From Archaeoglobus veneficus SNP6 (GTDB taxonomy: Archaea; Halobacteriota; Archaeoglobi; Archaeoglobales; Archaeoglobaceae): DNA of 64,000 bases. The translations under genes and the position numbers were made by a program. Under the pieces are notes generated by a model. That model was not told the origin of the DNA and made no database searches. It worked only from the letters and a program-made list of their open reading frames with translations. The stretch spans positions 1,410,612 through 1,474,611 of the forward strand of contig NC_015320.1 in assembly GCF_000194625.1 (NCBI RefSeq), read 5' to 3'. Each line of letters opens with the position of its first letter. Position 1 is the stretch's first letter. Shown here piece by piece: positions 45,908 to 54,437 of this stretch.

Positions 45908-46822
45908 ATGGCAGATTTTACTGCGAGCGAGGCAGCTGAAGTACTTCTTGCCATTAGAATGAAGCTCATCAAGGTCCTTGCTATCATCGCTATTACGTGG
46001 GCGATAGTCTTCGCTTTCGTTGCAGATCCTCTTCTTACAAAGGTCGTGGATGACCTCTATCCCGGAAATGTAGAACAGAGCAGAAACCTGGAGGAAATTT
46101 CTCACGTTTCAAGTGAGCTAAAAAGAATTGCAAGTATCCTCGATAGTTATGTAGCGAATCCAAACAACGAGTCGGCTATGAAAAATGCATCTCAGGCGTT
46201 GAAAGAGCTTTCAAAGATAGCTTTGAAAGTTAGTGCCTCACCCATATACCTGAGACCCCTTGAAGGGCTGATTTTGAAGCTTAAAATCTCGCTAATATTT
46301 GGAATTGTTGTAGCTCTGCCATACATTTTGCACCTTTCCTATAGAACCTTAAAAACGAGAACAGATTTGCTGGAAAATGTTTCAGTTACAAAAAGCCAGG
46401 CAGTTAGGTATGGTTTGGTATCGGCTATTCTCTTTGTACTCGGTGTGATCTACGGCTATTTCCTTCTGAAGTTCTTTCTGGTATTTCTCTACGGTAGCGC
46501 TGAGAAACAGGGAGTAATTCCCCTGTATTCTCTTTCTGAATTTGTCAGCTTTGTTGTGTTGATGCTCACGATTTTTGGCATCGTTTTTCAGATGCCTCTT
46601 GTGATGCTCTTTCTCGTCGGAAACAGCATAGTCGAATACAGAACGCTGACGTACTACAGAAGACACTTCTACGTGACATTCTTTGTGATAGGGGCTGCAA
46701 TAACTCCACCAGACGTTTTCACGCAGTTAATGGTAGCCCTTCCAATGGTTGTCTTCTTCGAGTTGAGTTTGCTCCTGACGAGGATCGTGCACCGGGATAA
46801 GATTAAGGGGGCAAAGGTTTAA
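45908..46822 (+). CDS. tatC: Sec-independent protein translocase TatC with enlarged first external loop
   Basis: A 304-residue six-helix membrane protein that recognises twin-arginine signal peptides. The second half is typical: LEGLILKLKISLIFGIVVALPYILHLSYR, LLKFFLVFLYG, IFGIVFQMPLVMLFLVG, YYRRHFYVTFFVIGAAITPPDVFTQLMVALPMVVFFELSLLL. Between helix 1 (about residues 22-42) and the conserved loop end lies an unusual 60-residue helical insertion (VEQSRNLEEISHVSSELKRIASILDSY...). No tatA adjoins it. Confidence 0.88.
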   Translation: MADFTASEAAEVLLAIRMKLIKVLAIIAITWAIVFAFVADPLLTKVVDDLYPGNVEQSRNLEEISHVSSELKRIASILDSYVANPNNESAMKNASQALKELSKIALKVSASPIYLRPLEGLILKLKISLIFGIVVALPYILHLSYRTLKTRTDLLENVSVTKSQAVRYGLVSAILFVLGVIYGYFLLKFFLVFLYGSAEKQGVIPLYSLSEFVSFVVLMLTIFGIVFQMPLVMLFLVGNSIVEYRTLTYYRRHFYVTFFVIGAAITPPDVFTQLMVALPMVVFFELSLLLTRIVHRDKIKGAKV

Positions 46823-46826
46823 ATAG
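46813..46826 (+). promoter_or_regulatory. Promoter of the KaiC-GTPase-Roadblock-V4R operon
   Basis: AAAGGTTTAAATAG overlaps the tatC stop codon and lies 22-35 bases before the ATG at 46,848. The signalling operon therefore has its own promoter, although read-through from tatC is possible. Confidence 0.6.
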
Positions 46827-46847
46827 TCGCTGCTGCTAATCATTATC

Positions 46848-47501
46848 ATGGTGAAACTTGACATCATAAATGTTGACGTTCCTCCGGGCAGCAACCTCAT
46901 GGTTTACGGCCCTCCGCTTATAGGAAAATCCATTTTCGTCAGGAACCTCTTTTATGAGAAGGTCAGCAGCGGTTTTGGCGGGATTTACATTTCCACGAAA
47001 GATACAGCAGAGACGCTCATAGACTGGTTCAAGGGTGTGGGTCTCGAGGATTTCAGGATTATCGACTGCGTATCGAAAGCGATGATGGACGATATCTCCG
47101 ACACAGATACGATAAAAAGAGTCTCGATAATGGATTTGACTGGAATCTCGGTGAGGGTTAATGGATTTCTCGAAGACTACTGGAGATCTGGTGTAAGAGA
47201 AGTTCTCCTGACTTTTGATACGATATCTACTCTTCTAATGTATCTCAACCCTCAAACGGTATTCAGGTTTCTTCACGTGCTAACGAGCAGGCTGAGGGCC
47301 GCTGGAGCCATCGGGCTCTATGTTGTAGAAGAGGGTATGCACGACGACAAGACGACCGCAACACTAAAGCAGCTATTTAGTGGAATAATTGAACTCAAGG
47401 AAGAAGACGGCAGGAGATTTTTCAGGTTCATAAGTTCTTCTGTCAGGACGGAATGGATGGAGTTTACTGTTGAGGAAGACAGAATAGTGGTGATAGCATG
47501 A
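46848..47501 (+). CDS. KaiC/RecA-like ATPase, first gene of a signalling operon
   Basis: A 217-residue protein with Walker A GPPLIGKS (21-28), YISTKDTAETLIDWFKGVGL as in KaiC/RAD55 domains, a Walker B-like strand VLLTFDTIST and a C-terminal domain ending WMEFTVEEDRIVVIA. It is a RecA-superfamily signalling ATPase of unknown target. Its stop overlaps the next gene (a GTPase fusion) by 4 bases; genes for Roadblock/LC7 and V4R proteins follow, which suggests a joint cytosolic signalling complex. Confidence 0.85.
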   Translation: MVKLDIINVDVPPGSNLMVYGPPLIGKSIFVRNLFYEKVSSGFGGIYISTKDTAETLIDWFKGVGLEDFRIIDCVSKAMMDDISDTDTIKRVSIMDLTGISVRVNGFLEDYWRSGVREVLLTFDTISTLLMYLNPQTVFRFLHVLTSRLRAAGAIGLYVVEEGMHDDKTTATLKQLFSGIIELKEEDGRRFFRFISSSVRTEWMEFTVEEDRIVVIA

Positions 47502-48655
47502 AGGTAGGTATCCCTGTTCTCGAAGAGATTTTACGTGAGCTACCCAGAGGAAAGACGCTGACGTACTACATTGATCCCGAAGTCGAGGGGGACGTTTTTG
47601 CAATGCAAACTCTCTACACAAACCTTGAGGAAGGCTACAAGTGCGCCTACGTAACCTCAACAATGACCCCTGCAAGCGTTAGGAACAGATTTAGGGAATT
47701 CGGCTGGGAACTCGATGACTTTCCGAACTTCTCAATGGTTGATGCGTACTCCGGTTTTGTTGGAGACATTTCAGGAGAAAGATACGTTGTCAAAGACCCT
47801 TCCAACCCCACCGAACTCGACGAAACAATCAGAAAAGTGGTTAAAGAAAACGACCTCGTCGTTATTACTCTATCCGCCATGATTGACGTCTGTGGCGAGG
47901 AGTTCGTTGGGATTGCAGAAGGGTGGGTACAGCATGCAGCCCTGAACGATTCGTGTCTCGTTATAAGCTTCGTCGCCTGGCCTTACTCAGACAAGGTCAT
48001 CCAACAAGTAAAAGACATGTCCAATGCTGTCGTTAGTGTTGGAGGAATCCACCACAGGGTTGTGCTCGGACACTACTATGGCCTTTTAAAGGCCGATTGG
48101 GTTGACGTTGAAGGAAAGGCCGTCCTTTTCAGGCTCGTAAAGCCCGGAGGAATTAGAGCATACATACCCAAGATTCTCGTTACCGGGCCATTTAACGCAG
48201 GAAAGTCGAGTTTCGTACATGCCGTCTCGGACAGGGCTGTATCCGTCGATAGACTCGGCACAACTGTAGCTTTAGACCACGGACACGTTGAGTACAAGGG
48301 TTTCTCTATAGACATCTTCGGCACGCCTGGACAGGAGAGGTTCGACCCACTGCTCAAGTTTCTGGGTAAAGAAGCGCTTGGAGTTATACTCGTTGTTGAT
48401 TCAACTCGCCCGGAGACATTCCCGAGGGCGAAGCAGATGCTCGAAGCAACTACCCGCTTTGGCCTACCCTACGTTATCGCTGCAAACAAGCAAGACCTAC
48501 CAGGTGCATTGAGTCCAGAGGAGATTCGCAAAAGAATGGCTCTGCCCGAAAACGTACCGGTAATTCCTACGGTTGCGAGAGATAAGAAAGGTGTGTACGA
48601 AGTTATAGATGCTCTGTTAAATCTACTCATAGGTGGTAAGTATGGCGAGTCTTAG
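47498..48655 (+). CDS. KaiC-like domain (no Walker A) fused to Ras-like GTPase
   Basis: A 385-residue fusion. Residues 1-215 align in pattern with the preceding KaiC-like protein (YVTSTMTPASVRNRFREFGWELDDF) but lack a P-loop. Residues 222-380 are a small GTPase of the MglA/COG2229 kind: G1 GPFNAGKS (230-237), switch I TT (255-256), G3 DIFGTPGQE (272-280) and G4 NKQD (330-333). The regulator of such GTPases is usually a Roadblock/LC7 protein, encoded next here with a 14-base overlap. The domain order (pseudo-ATPase then GTPase) is unusual. Confidence 0.85.
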   Translation: MKVGIPVLEEILRELPRGKTLTYYIDPEVEGDVFAMQTLYTNLEEGYKCAYVTSTMTPASVRNRFREFGWELDDFPNFSMVDAYSGFVGDISGERYVVKDPSNPTELDETIRKVVKENDLVVITLSAMIDVCGEEFVGIAEGWVQHAALNDSCLVISFVAWPYSDKVIQQVKDMSNAVVSVGGIHHRVVLGHYYGLLKADWVDVEGKAVLFRLVKPGGIRAYIPKILVTGPFNAGKSSFVHAVSDRAVSVDRLGTTVALDHGHVEYKGFSIDIFGTPGQERFDPLLKFLGKEALGVILVVDSTRPETFPRAKQMLEATTRFGLPYVIAANKQDLPGALSPEEIRKRMALPENVPVIPTVARDKKGVYEVIDALLNLLIGGKYGES

Positions 48656-49013
48656 GGAGATGCTCGAAAACGTTCTGAAGGATTTGAAATCAGTTGGAGA
48701 TGTTGAAGCCTCGGCCATCGTGTCGAGAGATGGGTTGCTCATCGCTGCAGACATTCCGCAAAGCGTTAACGCTGAAGCTTTCGCAGCAATGACTGCTACG
48801 ATGCTCGGTGCTGCTGAGACAGCAACTTCAGAACTTGGAAAAGGGATTCCCGACAGAGTGATTGTAGAGGGTAAAGACGGAAAAATAATAGCAACTGGGG
48901 CTGGAAGTAAGGCTCTGCTGGTTGCTATGACCACTCCAAAGGCAAATCTCGGACTGGTTCTTCTCGAACTGGGAAGAGCGAGTGAAAAAGTTAAAGAACT
49001 CCTGAAGGGGTGA
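48642..49013 (+). CDS. Roadblock/LC7 (MglB-like) protein
   Basis: A 123-residue single Roadblock/LC7 domain: LREMLENVLKDLKSVGDVEASAIVSRDGLLIAADIPQSVNAEAFAAMTATMLGAAETATSELG, then GKIIATGAGSKALLVAMTTPKANLGLVLLELGRA. In bacteria MglB-type proteins are GTPase-activating partners of MglA. ATG 48,642 follows AGGTGGT. The start lies inside the upstream GTPase gene, so the two products are made together, as expected for a partner protein. Confidence 0.92.
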   Translation: MASLREMLENVLKDLKSVGDVEASAIVSRDGLLIAADIPQSVNAEAFAAMTATMLGAAETATSELGKGIPDRVIVEGKDGKIIATGAGSKALLVAMTTPKANLGLVLLELGRASEKVKELLKG

Positions 49014-49017
49014 GAAC

Positions 49018-49617
49018 ATGGTAGATCCGTTTGAGGTTCTCGTCAGTGAGGACATCACTAACTGGACGAGGGAAGAGATAGTAAATGTCTTTCTGAGGTA
49101 TGAAAATGGCAAGGTGATTTTCATAGAGAAGGCTCACGTGGCGGCGATGTACAACACGTTTCTTGTGGGTCTTTACCTTGATCTCATGAGAATCGTTGGT
49201 GTTGCTGCAAAGGGACTGATCCTCAACGCAGCCAGAAACGGTGGTCTAAGGGCCGGAAAGGCAATAAGGAAGAGATACCAGAAGGAGAAGGGTGAACTTA
49301 CAAGAGATAAAGCCTGCAAGATCGCAAAGAACATGCTGGCGATATGGGCGAAGGGCTTTGCGTGGGGCAACATAGATGCAGACGTGAATTGCGAGGAAAT
49401 AAAGGTGAGAATCTTTGACTCATTTGAAGGTGACGGCTACAGAAGGCTGAGAAGAGAACCTGCGAAGCAGCCCATGTGCTGGATGATATTTGGCTACATG
49501 TGGGGTCTCTTTGAGGGCATTCTGGACAAGAAGCTTGAAGGCGAGGAAGTAGAATGTATAGCAATGGGCAACGAGCACTGCACCTTCGTGTTCAGAGCCG
49601 CCGAGGCCGGAGAATGA
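49018..49617 (+). CDS. V4R-domain protein
   Basis: A 199-residue protein with a V4R (4-vinyl reductase) domain in the C-terminal two thirds. It ends in the family signature EGILDKKLEGEEVECIAMGNEHCTFVF, whose Cys and His residues can bind metal or a small hydrophobic ligand; related domains occur in sensor proteins and in BchJ. It starts 4 bases after the Roadblock gene and is preceded by GGGGTGAGA. It is the likely input domain of the signalling operon (inference). Confidence 0.88.
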   Translation: MVDPFEVLVSEDITNWTREEIVNVFLRYENGKVIFIEKAHVAAMYNTFLVGLYLDLMRIVGVAAKGLILNAARNGGLRAGKAIRKRYQKEKGELTRDKACKIAKNMLAIWAKGFAWGNIDADVNCEEIKVRIFDSFEGDGYRRLRREPAKQPMCWMIFGYMWGLFEGILDKKLEGEEVECIAMGNEHCTFVFRAAEAGE

Positions 49618-49621
49618 AAAG

Positions 49622-49632
49622 TATTTTTAACC
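49622..49632 (+). promoter_or_regulatory. Promoter of the siroheme genes
   Basis: TATTTTTAACC lies 20-30 bases before the ATG at 49,652, indicating a leaderless transcript separate from the V4R operon. Confidence 0.55.
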
Positions 49633-49651
49633 CCCTACTAAACTCACGCCG

Positions 49652-50353
49652 ATGAGAATTCCCCTCTTCATCGAATTCGAAGGAAAGAAAGTCTTGATAA
49701 TCGGTGGAGGCGGAGTTGGTACCTCAAGAGCTAAGAAGTTCATAGAGGCTGGAGCCGTCGTTAAGGTGCTCAGCCTCGCGTTCAGCGATGAATTGAAGGA
49801 ACTTGAAAAGGCCGGAAAAGTTGAGTTGATTGAGGGTGATGCATTCGACAGGAGGAGGCTCGAGGAGCTACTTTCCTGGAGTGATCTCGTGACAGTAGCC
49901 ATTCCAAATCTTGAAGTTAACGACCTCATAATTGATATTGCAAAAAAGCACAAAACCCTCGTAAACCTCGCAAACGATGCAGAGAAGACAGAAGTCGTTG
50001 TGCCGTTCGAGGGGGAAGTTGAGGGAATCCGCTTTGCCGTAACTACTGAGGGCAAGAGTGGTGTCGTTGCAAGAAAAGTTAGAGATTCTTTCAGAAAAAT
50101 GCTCGAGGAGGATGAAGAAACCCTCTACTTCCTCAAGGCGATGTACCACCTCAAGCAGTACATGAAAGCCAACAACGTACCTGTACAGCTCAGAATGAAA
50201 CTCTACTTTGTAATTGCTGCCGATCCAGAGTTCAGGAAGCTCGTAAGCAGAGAGGACATAGAGGGAGCGAGGAGGTACGTAGAAAAACTTGTGGAAGAGT
50301 ACGTTTCTGGAAAGAGGAAGATTGATGAGAGCCTCGTAAAAATGCAGTTCTGA
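49652..50353 (+). CDS. Precorrin-2 dehydrogenase / sirohydrochlorin ferrochelatase-type protein
   Basis: A 233-residue protein of the Met8/SirC/CysG-N type: residues 1-110 hold a Rossmann domain (IPLFIEFEGKKVLIIGGGGVGTSRAKKFIEAGAVV, VTVAIPNLEVNDLIIDIAKK, LVNLANDAEKTEVVVPFEGEVEGIRFAVTTEGKSG). It oxidises precorrin-2 to sirohydrochlorin with NAD and may also insert iron. The next gene uses siroheme, so the pair forms part of the alternative (siroheme-dependent) heme pathway. Confidence 0.92.
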   Translation: MRIPLFIEFEGKKVLIIGGGGVGTSRAKKFIEAGAVVKVLSLAFSDELKELEKAGKVELIEGDAFDRRRLEELLSWSDLVTVAIPNLEVNDLIIDIAKKHKTLVNLANDAEKTEVVVPFEGEVEGIRFAVTTEGKSGVVARKVRDSFRKMLEEDEETLYFLKAMYHLKQYMKANNVPVQLRMKLYFVIAADPEFRKLVSREDIEGARRYVEKLVEEYVSGKRKIDESLVKMQF

Positions 50354-50362
50354 GGTGCTGAA

Positions 50363-51313
50363 ATGTTTTCTGAAAACGATGTCAGGCTTTTAATGGCTAT
50401 TCAGTACAGGTTGCCCCTCTGTGAGCAACCACTTCTGGAACTTGCTGAGCGTGAGAAGCTTGATCCCGATTTCGTTTTGCGCAGGGTTAAAGAGTTCAGG
50501 GAAAAAGGTGTCATAAAGCGCTATGGTGCGAATCTCAACTACAGGGCATTCTCGACAGAACATAAAGCAGCCCTCGTTGGGGCAAACGTTGAAGAGGACA
50601 GAATCAAAGAGGTTGCGCGCATAATAAATGCTGCAAATCCTAAGCACAATTACTGGAGAGAACATGAGCACTACTCCGTATGGTTCACCATAAAGGCAAG
50701 GAACGAGGAGGAGCTTTTCTCGAAGATAGATGAGCTTATGAAAAAATGCAATGTTGAAGATTACGTCGTTCTGCCAACGAAGAGAGTTTACAAGATGGAC
50801 GTTAAGTACGACCTCATAAAGGGTATTTCGTGGAGTGAAAAGAGCTTGGAGAAATTCGACGTGCCGAAGGTGGAGGAGCTTGGCCTCGATGCTTCTCTGC
50901 TGAGAAGACTCGAGAGCCTCGATGTCTGCGAGAGGCCTTTTTCGAAGTTTGCAGAAAATGGATACACCGAAAGTGAACTTGTTGATCTGATTGCGGAGTT
51001 AATAAAAAAGGGTGTCGTGAGAGACTTCAGCGGAGTTCTGAAGGAGAGAAAGATTGGCTTTTTAGAGAACGGTATGACCGTGATAAAGACCGATAATCCA
51101 GAGAAGCTCGCTCTCAAGCTCGTCGAAGAACTTCCTCAAATCACCCATCTCGTCGAAAGAAAGGTTCCCGACGGATGGCAATATCCGCTGTACTTTATGG
51201 TTCACGCAACCCGAAGAGAGCCTATCGAGAAGATAAGAGAGAGCCTGAGAGGTTACGGCGTTGAGGATACAAGAACTCTCTACAGCAAAGCAGACTTAAA
51301 GGAACAGGCGTGA
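50363..51313 (+). CDS. Siroheme decarboxylase, AhbA-AhbB type fused in one chain
   Basis: A 316-residue protein with two AsnC/Lrp-like units: residues 1-150 (LLMAIQYRLPLCEQPLLELAEREKLDPDFVLRRVKEFREKGVIKRYGANLNYRAF, HNYWREHEHYSVWFTIKA) and about 165-310 (LRRLESLDVCERPFSKFAENGYTESELVDLIAELIKKGVVRDFSGVL). AhbA/AhbB remove acetate carboxyls of siroheme to give didecarboxysiroheme on the way to heme. Usually two separate proteins, here they appear as one chain. The second unit is less conserved. Confidence 0.88.
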   Translation: MFSENDVRLLMAIQYRLPLCEQPLLELAEREKLDPDFVLRRVKEFREKGVIKRYGANLNYRAFSTEHKAALVGANVEEDRIKEVARIINAANPKHNYWREHEHYSVWFTIKARNEEELFSKIDELMKKCNVEDYVVLPTKRVYKMDVKYDLIKGISWSEKSLEKFDVPKVEELGLDASLLRRLESLDVCERPFSKFAENGYTESELVDLIAELIKKGVVRDFSGVLKERKIGFLENGMTVIKTDNPEKLALKLVEELPQITHLVERKVPDGWQYPLYFMVHATRREPIEKIRESLRGYGVEDTRTLYSKADLKEQA

Positions 51314-51434
51314 TACTCTGAAACAAGCATCACCTCGGCGATAGGATTGCCGTGTACCCGGAAACTTCAGTTCGTGGTTTTTGATTCGAACACAGATTAA
51401 AGTAGAGACGCCGGCACAATCCCACCTCAGCAGA

Positions 51435-52118
51435 TTATACGGAGCTAACATCCCGCCAGTCCGTCGTTCCATCTTCAGTTATCAGCGTCGCGAGGTCTGC
51501 AGGAGCGAACTCGAAAGGCTCAACAACCCTGAGCCTTCCGGCCTTGTAACTCGGAGCTACGACGTAGAACGGTCTGTTGAGGTACTTCGCAGTGAGTGCA
51601 AGTGGTAGCGTTCCGACCTTGTTCACAAAGCCATCCATTGATATGGCATCTGCCCCGCAGACGACGACGTCGCTCTTCATCACGGCATACCCCATCTCTG
51701 CATCGAAGACGAGTTCTGATTCGACCTTTCTCTTCAGAAATTCGTATGCATCTACACCCTCTCCTCCCGGCTCAGATCGAAGGACGAAGACTTTTTTAGC
51801 TGTGTATAGCCCCCTTTCGACGATGTGGCTCCTGCTTATGATTACCACCCTCTTTCCTTCTACGAGTTCTGCAAGCTTGCTGCCAGCCCTCTCGTTCATC
51901 TCCTCTATCATCTTCCGGACTTCTCCGACATCATACATCTCTAAGAGTTTCATTATGCTCACAAGCCCCGCCATGCTCGGGTGTGCGCTGGCTATCTGCC
52001 TTGCAGCTTCAACCTGACTCTCTCTGTCGAGGCCTTCGAGGTACTTCAGAGCCTTCTCAATTATCCTCGACGAGCCGCTCCTCCTGTCTTCTGTAATGTC
52101 TTTTATGCTCAATCCCAT
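51435..52118 (-). CDS. eIF2B alpha/beta/delta-like protein
   Basis: A 227-residue member of the eIF2B/ribose-1,5-bisphosphate isomerase superfamily: VVIISRSHIVERGLYTAKKVFVLRSEPGGEGVDAYEFL, SDVVVCGADAISMDGFVNKVGTLPLALTAKYLNRPFYVVAPSYK. It is shorter than ribose-1,5-bisphosphate isomerase (about 320), the N-terminal helical domain being reduced. The reaction is uncertain: a regulatory or sugar-phosphate-binding role is possible. The 120 bases between it and ahbAB show no gene. Confidence 0.8.
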   Translation of the reverse strand: MGLSIKDITEDRRSGSSRIIEKALKYLEGLDRESQVEAARQIASAHPSMAGLVSIMKLLEMYDVGEVRKMIEEMNERAGSKLAELVEGKRVVIISRSHIVERGLYTAKKVFVLRSEPGGEGVDAYEFLKRKVESELVFDAEMGYAVMKSDVVVCGADAISMDGFVNKVGTLPLALTAKYLNRPFYVVAPSYKAGRLRVVEPFEFAPADLATLITEDGTTDWRDVSSV

Positions 52119-52225
52119 GGCATCACCTTTTACGGACTTAACGCAGAAGATGTTATTTTCGCCCTTAATATCAGTTCCCTTTTCTCTGAACCCCCAACAT
52201 GGTATCCAAGACTCTTATTTTTTCC

Positions 52226-52765
52226 TCAAAACCTCTTATACCCCTTCACACCACACAATCGCGCGAAGCTGCACGAACGACACACTGGCTGGGCAACTTC
52301 GAAAACAATCTCGGGTATAACACCCTCTCTTATGTATCCCCATAGAGCGTCGAAGTAGGCTATCGTTTGTCTGATGATGCTGCGGGAGAAGCTCGTGTAG
52401 ATTATCTTCATCTTATCCATCCCGTTGCCCGCAAAGACGAGGAGGCCGAGCTTCTTGCCTTCCATAAGCATGTAGAGGTTGAGCTGTGCAAGATTTGGTA
52501 ACAGGTACTGCTGCGCTACGCTGGATTTGACCTCCACGACGAAATCTCTCGTAACAAAATCGGGTCTGCCGACCAGCGTATAGTTTCTGAAGTACAGTTC
52601 TCTGTTTCTCGCTCTCCTGAGCCCGAGATGCGAAAGTTTCTTCTCAACAACCTCTTCAGCTCTTCTTCCCTTTTCCATGAGCTTCCTGTCGAGCTTCGCT
52701 GGCATGAAGTACGAGAAGTAGCTCCATCTCATGCAGCGAAGCGCCCAGCTCGCGGAGAAACGCAT
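52226..52765 (-). CDS. Cas4/RecB-like PD-(D/E)XK nuclease, stand-alone
   Basis: A 179-residue protein with the nuclease core GRPDFVTRDFVVEVKSS (Asp, then Glu-X-Lys), the upstream helix GRRAEEVVEKKL, the QxxxY-like helix PNLAQLNLYMLM, and Cys residues at the N-terminus (RCMRWSYFSYF) and C-terminus (CRSCSFARLC) for a 4Fe-4S cluster as in Cas4 and Dna2. No cas genes or CRISPR array are in the window, so it is probably a housekeeping or repair nuclease, in keeping with the XPB-Bax1 neighbours on the same strand. Confidence 0.82.
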   Translation of the reverse strand: MRFSASWALRCMRWSYFSYFMPAKLDRKLMEKGRRAEEVVEKKLSHLGLRRARNRELYFRNYTLVGRPDFVTRDFVVEVKSSVAQQYLLPNLAQLNLYMLMEGKKLGLLVFAGNGMDKMKIIYTSFSRSIIRQTIAYFDALWGYIREGVIPEIVFEVAQPVCRSCSFARLCGVKGYKRF

Positions 52766-52870
52766 ATCATGGGTAAGGGGACGGAACGCTTAACGCTTGG
52801 GTGTGACGCGAAAGTGTTTGATGCTGTGCGACGATTTATGTAAATGTTGAACAAAAATAAAAACACGGGA

Positions 52871-52930
52871 TGTGGGCCCGTTAAGCCGCAGAGCCTCATG
52901 CTTGTCAGCCCTGCCGGTTCGCGGGCCCAT
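52871..52930 (-). ncRNA. Probable H/ACA pseudouridylation guide RNA
   Basis: On the minus strand an outer stem UGGGCCCG/CGGGCCCA closes a pocket of CGAACCG and GGCUUAA. An 8-bp upper stem (GCAGGGCU/GGCUCUGC) ends in an 11-base loop with tandem G-A/A-G pairs, i.e. a kink-loop for L7Ae. ACA follows the outer stem, exactly 14 bases after the upper stem, as the H/ACA rule demands. A TATA-like TTATTAAT lies about 20-25 bases upstream, overlapping the bax1 stop. The predicted target is (UUA)AGCC-U-N-CGGUU. Confidence 0.75.
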
Positions 52931-52949
52931 AGAACATTACACTCATAGA

Positions 52950-54437
52950 TTAATAAGTTTTGCAGTTCTTAGACACTTTCTCAATAATTGCATCCTCCTC
53001 AGTGAGTCCTATCCATTTTATCCTGTAGCCCATATCTGGAAGGATGTCACAGCCTACACCATACTTCTCCAAGATGTGGGCCACATCGGATAGCTTTTCA
53101 GGGTTTGCATGCTCCACTTCGACACTCATTCGCTCAAAGACTTTCCTTTTCACCGCATAACTCCCGGCTAAAATATAATCTTCAGGGATAAGAGCAGCAA
53201 TTTCTTTTACGGAAACACCGTATGCGTTTGAAAGTTCCTTCAGGTTGACTACATCCTCTCTGAACTCAATTTCCTTTACATCTCGCCTCAAATAGGCGTT
53301 TATCCTCTTTACAATCTCGCTGTACGGCATCTTTTTCGAGAACATGATAACATCCTCGGATTTCAATTTCCCCTCACCGAATTCCTCTCTTGCAATCAGA
53401 ATCAGGGGGATTCCAGCTTCTTTTACTTTCTCAATCTTCTTTTCCACATATTCTGGAGTCCAGAAGCCAGCAATTTCTACGTAGACTTCCTTTTCGCCTT
53501 TTCTTATGAGAAAGTCCGGAACGAATGCATATCTACCGGCTTTAACGACGTCTGGCTCTCTTACCACCTCAATATCCGGCTTTATCGCCCTTAGTTTCCT
53601 CACGAACTCTTCTTCGAGCGAGGAATCGTACTCGACCTTCTCGTCCCGCTCCGGAAACAGGTGTTTGTAGCTATCGTCTATCTCAAGAATGTAGATCTTG
53701 CCCGAATCGTCGAGGATTTCAGCCCTTATCCACCACCTGTCGGCTTTTACGATGGAGGGGACTATCTTGGCCATCGATGTGCCGTACTTCCTGGTCATCT
53801 TTAAAATGGATGCTGGGCCAGTTACATCTGTAAGAATCTGATCGCCTTCCTCGTAAAGCTCGTACATCAGCCCGAGCCACTTGATGCGGCGGAAGATTTC
53901 CTTGTGGTTGGATGAAGTCCAGAAGGTCATGCGGAGGCAGTTGAACAGAGCTGTCTGAAGCAAAGATAGATTGTAAAGTCTGATGAGAGTGTCAGCATTG
54001 ATCTGTCTGACATCGACGAGGATCAGCTCCTCATCCCTATCTGCAAACATGGCTCTCTCGATTTCTTCGGGCGTAGTGTTGAAGTATCTGGCAGCATACT
54101 CTATAACGCGCTGTCTCTCCTTCTTTGTTGTCACGTAGCCTTTCTCGAAGAGGTACAATCTCACCTCAACGGGATCGAGGGGAGAAGACACATAGAACAT
54201 GCAGGCCTTGTCAGCGCAGAAGTTCTCCATAACTCTTGCCAGTCCCCTCACCTTTCTGTAGTTCTCCGCGTTTTCCAGCGATTTCAGTGCTGAAAGGATA
54301 GAGCCGTACTTTCTGCCCTTCCCGGCTTTGAAAATTTTTATTATCCTCTCCGCTAAGGCGTAGTCCTTATCGCCTGCAAACTTCGGGAGTATCTTTCCCC
54401 TCGACTTCCTGACTTCAAGGAGTTCTTTTGGAAGCAT
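52950..54437 (-). CDS. bax1: Bax1 nuclease (XPB partner, DUF790)
   Basis: About 495 residues. Bax1 binds archaeal XPB and cuts bubble or overhang DNA in nucleotide excision repair. The N-terminal helical part ([35 protein letters not shown]) is XPB-like. The nuclease motifs are [38 protein letters not shown] (Asp, then Glu of EIAG and Lys). Upstream in-frame codons to 54,572 overlap xpb extensively, so ATG 54,437 is used, giving a 23-base overlap with xpb. Confidence 0.9.
   Translation of the reverse strand: MLPKELLEVRKSRGKILPKFAGDKDYALAERIIKIFKAGKGRKYGSILSALKSLENAENYRKVRGLARVMENFCADKACMFYVSSPLDPVEVRLYLFEKGYVTTKKERQRVIEYAARYFNTTPEEIERAMFADRDEELILVDVRQINADTLIRLYNLSLLQTALFNCLRMTFWTSSNHKEIFRRIKWLGLMYELYEEGDQILTDVTGPASILKMTRKYGTSMAKIVPSIVKADRWWIRAEILDDSGKIYILEIDDSYKHLFPERDEKVEYDSSLEEEFVRKLRAIKPDIEVVREPDVVKAGRYAFVPDFLIRKGEKEVYVEIAGFWTPEYVEKKIEKVKEAGIPLILIAREEFGEGKLKSEDVIMFSKKMPYSEIVKRINAYLRRDVKEIEFREDVVNLKELSNAYGVSVKEIAALIPEDYILAGSYAVKRKVFERMSVEVEHANPEKLSDVAHILEKYGVGCDILPDMGYRIKWIGLTEEDAIIEKVSKNCKTY

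Noticed and set aside
51314-51434. Possible C/D-box RNA between ahbAB and the eIF2B-like gene
   Set aside because: A GTGATG-like and CTGA-like element can be found on the minus strand, but no complete C, D', C' and D set with correct spacing.
52226-52765. Cas4-like gene as part of a CRISPR-Cas locus
   Set aside because: No cas1, cas2 or effector genes and no repeat array occur in the window; neighbours are repair genes.
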